Positions 40,101-55,100 of a stretch of 64,000 nt of DNA are shown here, piece by piece. The notes under the pieces were generated by a model. It saw only the letters and a program-made list of their open reading frames with translations. It made no database searches and was not told the DNA's origin. Source of the DNA: Callaeas wilsoni (taxonomy: Eukaryota; Chordata; Aves; Passeriformes; Callaeidae); contig VWPU01012707.1 of the NCBI GenBank assembly GCA_013398955.1, forward strand, positions 372,001 through 436,000, written 5' to 3'. The position numbers were made by a program, and so were the translations under genes. Each line of letters starts with the position of its first letter. Positions within the stretch are counted from its first letter, which is position 1.

Positions 40101-43100
40101 AGAGTCTAGGTCCAAAGCTGCTTGATTTACTGGAGTAGCCATCAGGCTCCACATGGGAATTATCTCAGTGACATTAACTTTAAGGCTTTGGAAAGAGTGT
40201 GTCTTCCCATCTACTGCCCCCATCAGATTTAAATTAAATAAGAAACAGTAGTCATCATTATGCCTAATCTTAGAAGACATAGGAAACTTCTTTTTCTCTA
40301 AGCCTGCTTTCTGAACATCTTGAATATTCGTCACATTTATCCTGTTCAATATTGCTACAGAATAACTTGCTAAAACAAGAGAATAACTGTGAATTCACTG
40401 CATGTCTGAATTGCTCCCGATTGGGTCACGTTGTTTGTTCAGGATCTTCTATAAATTGCATTACCTCGCAGCCGTCTGCCAGTGCAAACCCGCCACCAAC
40501 AAGAATAGCTATTTCCCAGGGCATGCATGACTGAAATTCCTTCCAAGTAATCAGTGGAGTGTAACCAAAAACAGCTAGAGAAAAAAAAATAAAATAAGAA
40601 AAATTATAGTCCTCCAGCCAACATTTAAAAACATATTGACAAACTCTTGAAATAATCTCCCTGAGGAAGTACTTGGGAAAAATTCAAAGACAAAAACCTC
40701 GTCATTATAACATGAACAAAGTCTCTGACAGAAACAGCCTGCACTTCCTGGGACAGATCTTTGAGTGAGGAAAACTGTCACGGCTTGGAGACATTAGAGC
40801 TGTGATGGTTTCCACTAGTGGAACATTGGACCCTTTCCCCTCCTTCCCTAAGTGGAAGACAGTTGTAGGAGAGCAAAGAGTTTAATTTAGTCAATAAAAC
40901 TGCACTATTCAGATTGCTTAGCAAATGCTGTTTCACTTAGACTCATTTAGGTTCTGACCTTGCATTCTCTGTGAACCCCCAGATCCCATTGTTTTCAGCA
41001 GCACAAGTGAATGCATAAAGAGGACAAGCCAGAGGTATACTTTAAACAAAAATTCCATTTTGAAGAAGAAAAATTACATGATAATGAATTCATGTACAGT
41101 TTTTAGTTTTATAGGGTACCCTAATTAAGCAGTAGCACTTTCAAAACGTAAGCCTAGCCCTGCTCCATGCAGTCCCATTTCAAAGCCTGTCGCAGTCAAT
41201 GGGAAGGTGGTTTCCATCGGTGTCCATGGGCTGCAGGGAGCAGCTTCCTGCACAGCACTAGCACCTGCTGCTCACATTGCATAATTGTTGGCACTGACTT
41301 CCAGGCCAGGGATGCTTTACACTCCAGTGCTTTACATCCTCTATTAAGACCTCAGCATTAGTATTTATCGACATTCCTCTAAGCAGTGCAATAAGTTACA
41401 TTTACAGTAGCATCTTAGATACCTTACTGTAGTAAAATCAACACCAAAATATACTCAACTGTTTTGTCCATTTGATGTCCTAGATGATGTTTTTGCTGGA
41501 ATAATAAAGAACAGGAGGCCTATCACCAAGGCAGCTGTTGAATCCGTAATATAGCTTTTATACCTAAGGAGAAGTTAAAAAGAAAAAAACCATATGAATA
41601 CATTTAGTCAGGAGAAGGAGGGGAGGAGAGAGGAGGAGGAGGATAGAGTAGCAGAAAAATCCACAGTCTGCTGTGGACTGACCGTAACCCTCTATTCCCC
41701 GTCCCTTGCACTACTAGGTGTGGTGGAAAGAGGTAGAGGAGTAAGGAATGAAGGAGTCAGGTTGAGCCCAGAAAAAAGAGTATGGGGGGAAAGTGTTTTA
41801 GTTTTTGTCTTTGTTTTTTACCACCCAACTCTATTTTTAATTTGCAGTTAAATTAATTTTTCTCATATCAAGTCTGCCCATAATGGTAACTGATAAGCAA
41901 TCAGTTGTCCCTGTTTTTATCCTGACCCACAAGCTTTTTGACCTTATTTTCTCCCCTCTCCTGTTGAGGAGAGGCAGTGAGTAAGTGGCTGGGTGTGCAC
42001 CTGGCAGACAATCAAGGTCAGCTCCTCACATCTATAGAAATTTTTGGTGCAGGCCATATAAATTCATAAATAAACATCTTAAGTAAGCATATGTTATTTT
42101 GACACACAGAAATAAGCTGGGGGAGGGGATATTCAGGAGTAGCTGATGCTTAAAGAGCTAGTTTTCACAGTTTAATGATAAATTTATTAATTTTAATATG
42201 CTCTGAAATAGATTCAGTTGAAGAGGCCTTAAAGAGCACAGTGCATACCCACAAAGGGCGATGCCTTTGTAGCTGAGGAAAGGCAGCAGAGCTTTATTGT
42301 CATCCTCCTATGGCTGTTATTACTAGAGTCACAGTCACAAGGGTCATGTTTGTTTTGGTCATTTCCACTGCCTAAGAACTGTTTGCACTACTGTTTCTTA
42401 AACTGCTTCAATATCCTTCTAACTTGCAAAGAGCAGCCCCAAGATCAGGCAAGGTGCAAAGCTGAGCTGTAAGGCCATTTTAACACAGTCAAGTCTGTTA
42501 CACAATGTTAGCTGGCAACGTCCCTGTCTGTCTTATTTCAGTCAAGATGGTCATTAAAATGAATAGAAATTTTACTGAAGAAAGCAAAGCAAACATTTTC
42601 TTAACCTCGTTATTTTTTTCTATTTTCTGCAAGTTCTTCTGTAAGATTTTCTGAACCAATACACCAATGTATTTGTTCTCTCAGCGTCAGACCATATGCT
42701 TTCTAAACATTCAACTACAGTAGGTCCAATAATAACTTCCCATCAGATCTTCCCAGCAGCTTAATGTTTTGTACTGAACCAGAGCTTTTCACTGAAAGGA
42801 AAAAATATTCTCTCAGTTATATATATGCTACAAATGTCTAAACTGATGGATCCCTTTGCTTTGTTAGGTGAAATTTTAAAAAAAGCTTAATATGCATAGC
42901 TGACTTACACCAAAACCAGCATAATTTTGCTAACACTGTCACAAAATGAAGATGTCATAGAACTTGAAATGATTCTCTAATATTTTCTGTCTCCTGCTTC
43001 CTAGTGTGTGCCTGCATAGAAAATATATTTTGAAAAAAAAAATGTTATTACATTTTTATGGTTTATTAAGGCAGGAGGTCCTGCCTGTCTATCATCTTTA

Positions 43101-46100
43101 GCCTAGGATCAGATACACCATGTCTAGAGATCCAAAATCCCTCCCTCTCGGATCCTATCCTACATTCTTTTAAGAATTGCTAGAAGTTTTGAAGGAAACC
43201 ATGATCTAGATACAGAAACAATCCATGCTGTCACTTTCCTCTAGGCAGCTCCATTTTTACATAATGGTTGAGTTTAAAAGGGGCCTCAGGAGGTCGTCTG
43301 GTCCAACTCCCTCTGCTCAGACAGAGTCACTCAGAGCCAGCTGCCCAGGACTATGTTCAGACTGTTTTTTAGTATCTCCAAAGATGGAAAATCCACAACC
43401 ACTCTGGGCCACCATCACAGGTAAAAAACATTTCCTAATGTTTAGGAGGGATCCCGTAAGTTTCACTTTGTGCCCAGGATGTCTCTCATCCTGTCACTGA
43501 GCCCTACTAAGAAGAGCCTGACTCTTTCCTCTTTGCTCTCTCCCACCTATTTTTAAACACTGTCAGGGTGACCCCGCAGCTCCCTTCCTGCAGGGATTGT
43601 TCCTCCCCAGGTGCAGGACTTTGCACTTACACTAGTTGAACTAGGGGGTGCAACTTTTTGCTCACAAAAGTTACTATTCCTGATGCAAAACACTATTCTC
43701 AAGAAACCTGCATGGGACACACACAATCTCCTACCCTCAGTCAAACTGTTATGAGGACACACAAATGATGCCACTCCAAACAGAAGCTTTGCAATCATTA
43801 TCAAATTTTGAGACAAACATTTTTCAAAGCCTATTTATCCAAGTTGTAATACAACTGCATATACAACATCTACCCGCTTATAAGACTGCAAATCTGATTG
43901 TGCTATAAGGAAGCAAAAACCTGTTGATTCAGGAGATCTCACAATGACTCCAACTGAGATCATTGTAGAGAACAGGGCTGGGGACAAAAATGCATAGTGG
44001 TCTTGTATTAGAAATAAAGAAGGCAATAAACCATGAAGACAAAAATACAGAACATTGAGGCAATAATCTGATGAAGAGTGAGGGAAGTCCACTTTGCCTA
44101 CATCAGCTGTAATCAGCTGCAGCCCAGTGTTGAACTTTCTGTTTCTTATGAGGCTTATAAACTCAAAGGCCAAAGACCAACCTGGAACTCCTCTAACTGA
44201 AACTAGTATCCTACAGCCTGGAATCAGACCAGACATAGAAGGAAACTGCTGTAGCAGAAATTACGTGTGATCCTGTGCTGTCAACAGATGGGGAAGAAAC
44301 AGGCATTTTTGCCCTGTGCTGCTCTCCGTAGAGTTACACAATATTTATTAAAACAATCTGCTGTCTGCTCACAGAAGGAGGTTATGGGTGCAGGGCAGGA
44401 CAGCAAAGGAAGGATTAGTCTTTAATAGATATACAATTTTTTCTTAAAAAAATTTAACTGGTAGAGGTAATGTATTCTTGAAAGGCACCTGATAAAGCTG
44501 GAAATAATGGGCTCTACTCAATACTGCTACAGCAGCAATGTGGATTAAAAATTTGCTGACAGTCCAAAAAGTAGCTCTTAAAAAGTATGAAGGTAACAAT
44601 TAAATAGCAGTATTTCTGCTGGGATTTCAAAAATATCAGTGTTTGCATACTAGAGGATGCACACAAGGGTCTGAGAACATGAACATGGGTGGTGAGAGTG
44701 ATGGGAAATTTTGTTTGAAACAAAAGATTTAAGGATTTCATGTAGTTCATCAAGCAAAGCTTAGAAGGTGATATAAGCACAAGATACATATACTTTTTTA
44801 AAGCACAGAAGATTTTTTAATCCAACACAGAAAGATAAAAAGAGATAGCTGGAAGCCATATTCAGACAGAAAGCAATATCTTAGTTTGTCTTTTTTAGCT
44901 CAACAACAGACATGACTATCAAGGAAATTAGCAAATTCCAAAATCTGAGGAACCTGGGCTTTGCCATCCTAACATCAAGCCTGGTTTCTTTGTGGAAATT
45001 CAGGTTCTGATAAAAGAAATTCCTACTGGGTTTAACACACAGAATGGTGTAACTTTTTGATCTTCAGCATGTTAGAATAATGGATCAGGCAGCCCTTTCT
45101 GGTTTAAGACCCTGGGGGTGGTGCGATTCCCACGTAATAGGACCCACCCACTAGTCTAGGAGTGACATTGCAGCTTTTCATAAGGTCAAAGCTCTTTTCA
45201 GGTGGCAGAACTTCCCTTAGGCCTGCTTGAGACTGTGGGATAAGACTCCGTGGAAAGCAAGTGCTGTCAGATTTCAGTAAGGGTGGAGAATATTTCCTTA
45301 TACTTGTTTCCTGTACCGTAAACTTAAAGCAGTTGTGCACATGCCTATCTCTGTACTTAAATCCAAAACACTGAGCAATTTTATATGCAGGGGCCTTAGG
45401 GAACAAGTGTGTGAGAGATGTAAACTGCAGTTCAGTGCACTGCTAGAAGCCGCTTGGACATCGCAGTGACAGAAATACAGTTCCTAAGACCTGAGGTTTT
45501 TTTCCCATTTCTTTGTTGTTGCTCTTGTTTGGTTTGGGGTTTTTTTCTAAGTGTATGCCTTGCTCACAGCTGTACCTGTGCTGACCCTACGCCCCACTCA
45601 CGTGTTTTCACTGGAAAGTTTTTGTTGTTCAGAAAGTATTAACCTAATTTACTGTTTTTATGCCTGTTAATATAATTGATTGATAAAATAAAGCTGTCTA
45701 GAAACAGTCAGCGTATGAATAGTAAGAAACGCTTTCTTTCCTCTTAAAATGCATAAGGAAATCTTTGTTTCTCTTCAGGTTACCTCACCCAAATTACAAC
45801 ATAATTCAGCCTAATGTGATATGACACATGCTTGCAGTTCCTTCCAAGGACAACATTAGAAGGCATCCACAAAGTAACATCCCTGTGCAGAACCTGTAAC
45901 CATGCTCACTTTTGAGAATTTTCTGGTTTTCTCTACCAATGGACAAAATCCTCAGATAATGATAACCAGCTTCAAATAGGAATGTGTGGCTCTCTGGATG
46001 GAAAAAAAAGTAATTTGAACCGTAAGTCCCATATCTGAAAGGTTGTTTACAGCGTCTGTTTTTCAGATTAATATGTAGCTCTTTAAACAACGCTGGGTGA

Positions 46101-49100
46101 GCACTGAGTGTTAATAGGAAGCAGGAAGAGAAGCCAACCCAGCCTGATTGCTTAGCTAGATGATTGCTTAATTAGGTCACCACTCCAAAACCTTTTTCAG
46201 AGTATAGTGTTTCATATGAGACAATGATCATCAGCTCTGCTGTTTCTATAAGGGAAAAACAAATGTTCTTTTTCAATTTTTTCTGATGATTAAAAGTAAA
46301 TAATTTAAAAACAGTCTTAGTTTTTAATACACTTTTTAATGGTATTTTTTGCACAAAATAATTTTGTGTTACACTTTTAAATCTTAGAAGTGCTACAATC
46401 ATTCCTTGTTACATCCCCTCCTAGACTTCCTGGAAGAACACTGGGAAGGTGTGTAAGTGGTGGAAATATATTTAAAGAGAGAAGGCCTTTGGGATATCCA
46501 GTAATAAATGTTAAATCCATAAGGACCTAAACAGCATTAAGTCCTGCTTGTCCCAATCCTGCAACTACTTCCCACCACTCCAGAGCAAAACTCGAAACTT
46601 TATCACAGAAAAACAGAACTGAAATTACAGTAATTAAAGCAAGACAAAAGGAGCTATCACAATAATATAAATTCCTGTAAGACTGACTGATTCCTTAGGG
46701 AAAGAAATCCAGGTGGTCCTGGGGAAGCGGAAGCTGCAGCAGAAGGCAAAAATAATAAAATAGGTCTTGACTTTTTGGTGTTCAGTTGAACTATGACTTT
46801 GAGGGAGTTATGTACGAACGGACAGTAGTTTATACCATTAATTTCAGCTGCCAAAGCAGGGGATGTTGGCCTGTATGCATATAAGTGGGCTGTCACTAAG
46901 GGCAGTAGGTCAAAAAATTCTAACCAGATTTATTATTTAAATCTCACATTTGATGAGGAAGTGCGGTACTGTGGCATCAATTGTTATGCATTCTCCTTCA
47001 CCATATTCAGCCTAAAATCTAGTCATAATCCCTCTTAGGAGGCACTTTATTTTATCCTGTAACAGGTTTAATACTTTTCAGCTATTGCACACCTACATAT
47101 GTGAAATTGCTGGAGTTTATCTTCTGTATACACTACAAAGGTTTGCAACAAGTTTGGCCTGGCATATTTCTGAAATATTGAAAGTATTTTAATTTTTGAA
47201 AATTGATAAGAAAAGAAGATATATAGTTAAAGCACAGTACAGTTCTTGTTGGTTTATCAAAAGAGATCACTTACTTTGGGAAAAGTGAAGACCATCCTGG
47301 AATGAAGCCAGGATCTCTGGTGAACCACAGGAGGGTCATTAGAATGAACAGGACAAGTGTAACAGTTTCTGGGCAGCTATAGCAGAAGTAGAATGAATAA
47401 TAAATTTTCCTGAATTGACACTTGGATTTACCTGCTCTTGTTTGCAGATTTATAGTTTGAAATACCTAATTGGTCCAAGTTTCTTGTACTCCTCCTGAAT
47501 CACTTGTGATGAGGCCTCTTCTCTAGCTGTTTTCTTCTTGCCACACTTGAACATGTTTTTAAAACTGGAATTTAAAGCAGCAATATTGAATGATGAATTA
47601 ATAGTGTATACAGAAAAAAGTGTCCAACCTTTCCAGTTACCAATAGCACTTGACAAATGTAAAATTGTCACTTTACAATGCTGTATCTCCCATTTAGTTA
47701 TCACACACCAAACTGAGCATACTGGAATTAATTGATGGTGTCCAGTGGGAGATTGACAGATGCAGCAACAAAATGTATCCTGTTATTGGCTGGCTCATTT
47801 GCCCAGGAAGGATGAAACTTTAATCATGTGAACTAATTGAAAGAATCAAATATATGACTCTCTTTAATGTGAGTCTCTTTAAATCTATGGCTTTGCTTTA
47901 CTTTGTTTTTGAATGAAAGTTTTTATCACATGAATAGCCTACATATTGATCAGCAGAGTATTTGCTACAAGCCAAGCTCTTGGACAAGACTCTTACAAAA
48001 CAAAAGAACATTATCAAAACAATCAAGAAAAATGAAACTATAGATGTTCACATACAGACTGGTAAGCATGGGATGATTCTGTCTGCTTAAAACTAGTCTC
48101 ACTTTTCATGTCTTACACCATAAGTAGCCATGTAATTGTGGAAGATTGGTGTCCCACCTATCTCTCCAGATGTTAGTGAACTCATGGAGAAATAGGCTTT
48201 GAACACTCATCCCAAAAGAAGTATTGTCCTCCCCAAAACCATAAAAGCCCAAGCTCTGTGGAGAAAAAGAAACCCTACCATACCACCACATATAAATTTA
48301 GGAAAAGCAGAAGTTTCTTACCTCACATTTACAAATACAGTCATCCAGTTTAAAAAAGACATTGTTCAAGTATTCAAATCAATGCCTCACTCCAATAAAG
48401 GGCATACTCCTATAACTCTTTCAGTCAGAAAAAATGTATATGATTTCAGTAGTATTCTGTCTTGCACACACGCACCGATTAATGATGATGTGTGTATATT
48501 ATAAAGAAGTGAGTACACCCATTTGTAGTATGGACTTTTCACACTGGGCTGAATAGCCCAGGATCCTTATTTTAGAAAATTCTTTTCCCATCCGGAGATT
48601 AAGCCATACTAATTAAAGTCGCAAAATCACTGTTGCTGCATTTTCTTCCTATTGAGCCTATTAACCTAAGATGAAATATTTACTCCTGGTACAAATTATC
48701 TTTTATATCAATAACCTTTAGTTTTATTGATTATACCATTCACTTACTCAAACCCAAGGAAAAGCCACTGGAGCCAGAGCCAGGAGAGCACCAGAATAGT
48801 AACTGCGATGGGAATGGAAAGAATAAACCAGGATCCAAAATTGATGCACTGGCAATCTGGGTAACGCCTGAATGAAAGAAAAAAAAAAAAAAAATTTGTT
48901 CACTTTTGCAAGGGAATGAAGATTTGTGAGAATTGCCAGAAAGCACTGCTGCAGGAGAGTACTTCTGGCTGGCAGCAGACTTCAGCATGAGGTGGCCTGT
49001 GGTATCGTCTTACCTCACCCTCCCATCCTGTTTCTGGTCATCATGACCACGACAGGAACCAGCTGTGCCAGTTATTTGAGCAACGGATCAGCAACAGGTC

Positions 49101-52100
49101 TGGGGATCTGACAGTGACTGAGGTGTGACTAAAGTGAGCTCAGTAAGCAAGGGAGGGTCATGCACAGCCTAAGGACTGTTAGGACTATAAAGAAACAGAA
49201 CTTGAAAGAAAGGAGTTTTTTGAGATGAGACTTTAGCACAAGAAAATATACTCAAATGAAAATCCTCCGATGAATGTAGAAGAAAACAATGGAAGCAATG
49301 CTGAGACTTGTATTGTTTAGACTTCCATAAGTCATTCAAAACTGATTAAAATCAAAATTATTGTTACTAATTTCCATAAACATTCATTGACCAGGTGGAT
49401 TGTCTCTCCACTCACCTTCTCTTTGAGGCTATCTCAATCTACTGTTTATAGAAGTGGGTCATTCAAGCAGAGATCTCCCTTCCATGTGCATTTAAGAAAA
49501 GGAGAAGGGCTTTGGTTCTCTGAAAGAAATTGCTTTACTGTTGAAAGTGATTGATGCCAGATAGGCAAAAAGGCAGGGTAAAAAAAGCCTGTTTTCCAAT
49601 TTGCTTTGTGAACAGAAGTTAGTCTTTTCTTTGAGCTCTCCAGCTCTGCTGAGAGAGCTTTTAATGCTAAAAGTGAGGAAATTCAAGTCTGCTTGAGCAG
49701 CCTTCCTTCTTGATACAAAGATCAGATGGAAGGGAAAGAAAATTGTCCAGAGGATACCCTAATGGCTATTTCCAGTTATTAGCCAATCTTTTGTATTTCA
49801 GATCTTGCTAGAAGGAAAATAATTTTGAATATTCCATAGGGTTTGGAATCTTTAAGTGCTTATTATAAAAGCTCTCTCAAGTATTGTGCAAATTTTAGGT
49901 TTGATCTATATTTACTATGATGCTTACATATACTGCAAATAAAGTTCTAGCAGGGACCAAACCTAAACCCCTACTCTTTTTTTTGGGGTGATGCTCTAAG
50001 TTGCAACCGTACATAATGATGAGACAATGAAACTGTCAATATAACAATACAGAACATGCAAAGCATTGTGCTGTTGCATAATTTATTGATTACATGGCTA
50101 TGTACCTTTTATTACATGGTTAGCCACATCAGTTTTTGAATGTAAAAATTCCAAGATAGGAAAGAACTGACATCAGTGTAGTAATGATTTAACTAATGAT
50201 TTAAATGATTTCATCACTTGCTAAAATGTTTATGATCTTTCCTGAAATACGTGTGATAATTTCTTACTGAGCAACAAAACCAGCTCTTAAAAACTTTATA
50301 CTAAAGAGTCAATTCCATTGCAAAATGTTAGTTTATTGTGGTTAGGTTCTACAGTAAATTTTTACGGAGTTGAATATTTGTGTAACTATTTCTAGTAATC
50401 TGAATATTGAATTTAGGTATTCTTCATCTCCAGAGCAAACATTCCTCAGGTAGAATGGATGATCAGTTTAAATGACTTTTAAAAACAATCTATTACAAAG
50501 TTCTGTTTGGATTATCTGATATTGTTGGATTATCTACTGCAGGTCTTCCCTGAAACAAGGATGAACAGGACACACCTATTTATTTTCTAGACAAGTTTCC
50601 TCTGGAAAATGAGCAAGTGATTGATTTTAATAATCTCTTTCTACAGCGATTCAGTGTCAGTAACAGTAAACTCTTTGCAGGCAAACACTACAAATGCTAT
50701 CAATAACTGGTCTTCAACAATTTTGCCATGTGCAATACAAAACAGTGGATAGAGAACAAAAAAGGATGCTGCTTTATTTTGTTTTGTTTCAAAATTGGGG
50801 TAGGATTATTTCTGACAATGGTAGTTTGCAGAAGAAAAAAAAGTCATCAGCAAGAGCTGTTGGATTTCAAGGGGTTTGGAATGAAATCTGCCAATTTTCT
50901 TTTCAAAGCAGTTTACTGAAATATGAAAATGAATATTAAAAAATGCTTTGGAAAACCTTAAAACATTGTTCCATGGAATGCAAAGTTTCAGACTGGCTTG
51001 AAATTATTTGCTTTTTTGTTGATTAATGGACCCATATTTCTCATTTCAACAGTGCTTAGCCTCTTGAAATTCTCCTGATGCTCTTTGCTAAACAGACTGA
51101 ACTTACGTCCTTCTGTACTTAGAAATTAATAACAGATCTTCAGATACTATTCCTACTAAGTAGTGTTTTTCTTCTCAGACAAATCTATCTTTTTCCATGC
51201 AGCTACCCAAATAGTAAAGTACTACTTAACCAAGCAATGGTCATCTTGTTGCATATGTTGGCAGATCACTTATAGACTTTCCCCATGTAAGGCAAATACA
51301 AACATGCAATTTCGTTTTGTCTCCTTAACAAACAATTGAGAAAATAAATAGAATTAAATAATATAAAATAAAAGGGCAAGGTTTCTGACGTGTTTTAGGG
51401 GAGCCATGTGAGAGCTCAAGAAAGAAAGTTAAAATTCTGGACTAAGAAGAATACAAATAATATAATATAGTCTCTTACGAATTGAAGTGCTCAGTAAAAA
51501 TCAGATTAGTCGATGTTCCTGTGATTGTGGTCAGTCCTCCAATGGTAGCGGAATAAGCCACACATAAGCACATCACTTTGAAAATCCCACTGTATTTGTC
51601 CATTCTGCTTTTTCTCTCTGCTTCAGTAGGTGGTATGTTCTGCTTAGAAAGTATATACATCAATTAATGTATAAGAAGGGCTCATCATCAGGCACAAAAA
51701 TGGAACTCAAGGATATCTCAGAAGAGCCAGACAATTTACTGGCAATATAGCTGTCTGCAGTGGGGTTTGGTTCACGGTTACACTGGTAATGCAATTATTC
51801 ATGTAAAGGGAAAGGAGGCAGAGTCAAATCCTGAAGTCCTTTCCTTGCTCTTAGTCTTTAGAAAAGAACAGCCTCTGTATAGACTGATACATATACACAC
51901 ACCTGATATATAGAGTTTGTACTCTGGTGAGGTTGCTTTAACTTCTGTAAAATGGGAGGACAGTAATGAAATAACTATACAAGCAAAGTGTGTACATGTG
52001 TGTGACTACAGGTATATTTCTTATTGACATGTAACCAGCTTCATTGCTACCTGTGCCATGTTAGGTGTGGCATAGAAGGGAGATTTAGGTTAAAACTAAG

Positions 52101-55100
52101 TTTCACTGCATAATAAAAAGACACTTTAAGTACCTGTTCCTTTCCTTTTTCATTTTCCTTTTCAACTGTGCATACAGAACTACCCACATTGTTGTTATAT
52201 CTGGAAAAACAAAGGCATGTATTGTAACAAACAGATATTCTACTTAGATTAATTCTTAGAACAGAATTTACTAAATTAATAACAATTACCCATTAACTTG
52301 TTTTTCCTTCTCCTTCCAATCTGGGTTTTCATATTCTCCTATGTTTTCTGTAAGACAGTGATGCAAAGACAGAAAAGCATTTAAGGGAGTGAAACTGGAA
52401 AGGCTCCATCAGCATAGCATGTCTCATCCCATGCACTCACTTCACATCATCCCATCAACACATTTGCAAGCACCAATCTCAGAAACAGTTGATTTGTGCC
52501 CTACTCCTTCATGACTGCTCTTCTCTGGAATCTGAATCTTCAAATGAGGAGAAATACTTCTAATTTAAAATCCAACTGTGTAGGTAACTGTGTAGAACTG
52601 TTTAGATTCAGTTGTTCTTCCAACATTACTCTGTAGCCTAAAGAGCTCCTTTCTTGAGCTAACATTTAACCCTTAGTGTACCTCTAGCCTGGAGTCATAT
52701 TTCTTTCCAGCCATCTTATGAGGCTGATGAGGCCCCTTCCCTTCTCCCCTCCTCTCATCCAACTGCCACCTTCTGCACCTGTTCAGTTTTAATTAATCTT
52801 TGTGATCATGAGAGAGCTCACGCACAGTAATCCAAGAGAAGTCTCACAGTGAAGCACACAATGATGCCAGAACTTCTCGAGCCATTTAATTGTACTGGCT
52901 GTGTTTGTTACTGCGGAGTGAGGGTGACGGAGCAGAACTGCAGCGCGCTCCTACCGTCCAGCTCCAGTGCTGGGTTGATGGAGCCATTAGAGCAGGACAT
53001 CTCCAGCTCATCCACTTCTGCTTCAGCTCTGATGATCTGCTGAGCTACAGCTTCTACAATAGGCATCACCATGGCAGCAGCAGAGGTGTTGCTCAGCCAC
53101 ATTGACAAGAAAGCACAGCTAACCATGAAACCCAGTGTAAGCCTGGAACAGAAGAGAAGAGTCTGTGACTGCTACAGTAACACCTCCTATCATCAGTCTA
53201 TTTAATATAAAGAGAGAACTTCATCAGCAGAAAAGTTGAAGCACTGAAAATTTAAAGCTTGTAATTCTGACATTTTTGAATTAAAATTGTCCCTAAGACT
53301 CTGAAATTATAATATTTTAGAGGTTCAAATATGTTATAAAGTGAACCAGAAGCAACAGTGTTTATTTAAAGAATTATACTCTATTTGAACCATCTTTGAA
53401 AAAAGAGCACCATGCACGCCACAAATTCAAATGAGAGTTAAAATGGCTACACCGCTGATGTTATTAATCTCGTATTATACAGTCTAGGTCAAAATCCTGG
53501 ATTTATCACTTAGACTGTTAAGTCCTCTAGATAGACCAGTTCAGTTGTTGCAGGAAGAAATGTTAAAAATTAAGTAAGTGGTACTTAACTTAGTTCTTCT
53601 TCAGAGCACCAAGACAAGTGTAGGCATTACTTGGGCTTCAATAAACATCATCTTTGATATTAAATGGGAAAGGGAAAGTCATTACAATGCCTGAATCTGG
53701 TCTTGGCTCAACTTTTTCTAAGTTTATTACAAATAGTAATGCAATACACTGAATTGCATCAGTGACTGAAAAATCAAACCTTCCATATCATATCTGATGA
53801 AGTTGGATTATAAATTTAGAATACAGGTCACAATGCTGTTTTTAATGTATTTCTTGGAGTTGGAAATGTGAACAGTTCTCTAGACTCTCTGTTCCAAGGT
53901 GCTGTTGCTGACATTAAACACCTGCCGTACATCATCACAGCAAGAGAACTGAGTGGACGGATGGTGGTGTTGCACCTTTCCCTCAAAAGACATCTGTGCA
54001 ATTTGTAAAGTTCCTTGCCAGCCTTGATCACAAGCTTCACAAAAATTGTCAGATTTAATTACTACGTGAAGGCAATATAGAACTTATATAAAAGTCATGT
54101 AAACATTACTTGATGATGTAAAAATTCCATCAAAATATCTGTCATAGCTTTTCATTTCAGCGAATAGCAACAACGTTCCAAACTGCTTTTTTTCTCAGGA
54201 GAGAAACCTTGTCTTTCCCTGTGCACTTTTAATTGCATAGTGGTGAAATGATCTGCAAGTCATACACCTGATTCCACACAAATTGTCATCAGTAGTGTAA
54301 AACCCATTAATTTAGGCAGTTTTTGATTAGGTCCTCAGATAGAAGTTGAGGAAGAATTGTGTTTCTTATGCAGAAAATACGGGTCAGAATAAGCACACTG
54401 AATATGAATTTTCACACTGTAGAAGAATGCCATTTTATTAGAACTTGCAAGGGAATTTAAAAATAAAAATAAATGAAGGCATTCACTAATGTATTTCAAA
54501 ACTATTCATCATAAATTTCCAGGATTAGATGGATTGATGGTCAGGTATAATGGATGGTCAGGTGACCATTTGATACAATGTGGTGGGCTCTACTGAGGGA
54601 CCTTAAAAGTGATTACAAAATAATAAAATATATCCTATCCTGTTCAGCCCCAGTTTTTCTGCATTATTTTCCCTGTGGTATTGTTAAAAAAATTATTATG
54701 CATGGAATCTTGGCTAATTATGTCATTATATCTAACTATCAAGTCACTCTTTGCTTTGCAGTGCACAATCGGTATTTTATCACCCTTTCTAGTCCTTCAG
54801 GTTGCATAGACATATTCACCTTTCTCTGCTAGTCTGCAGACTTTACCACACAGCTCAAATGACGGAAGGCCTTTAAGGATCATAGAATAATCTGGGCTGT
54901 GAGACACCCTTAAGGTCATCAAGTCCAACCATAAACATAACACTGCAAAGTCCACCACTAGACTATGTTCTTAAGTGCCACATCTACACATCTTCAAATA
55001 CCTCCAGGGACCGGATTGATGACTCAATCACTTCCCTTGGCACCCAGTTCCAATGCCTGAACAACCATTCACAGAAGAAATTTTTACTATTATCCAATCT

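Noticed and set aside
43835..44236. 133-codon open frame on the gene strand in intron 10
   Set aside because: No homology recognised. It would not fit between exons 10 and 11, whose junction already matches the human protein without extra residues.
47261..47368. Alternative exon 10 acceptor at GCCCAG (8 nt downstream of CTATAG)
   Set aside because: It would shift the frame relative to exon 9. The upstream CTATAG acceptor preserves phase and the LGPI...ETVTL alignment.
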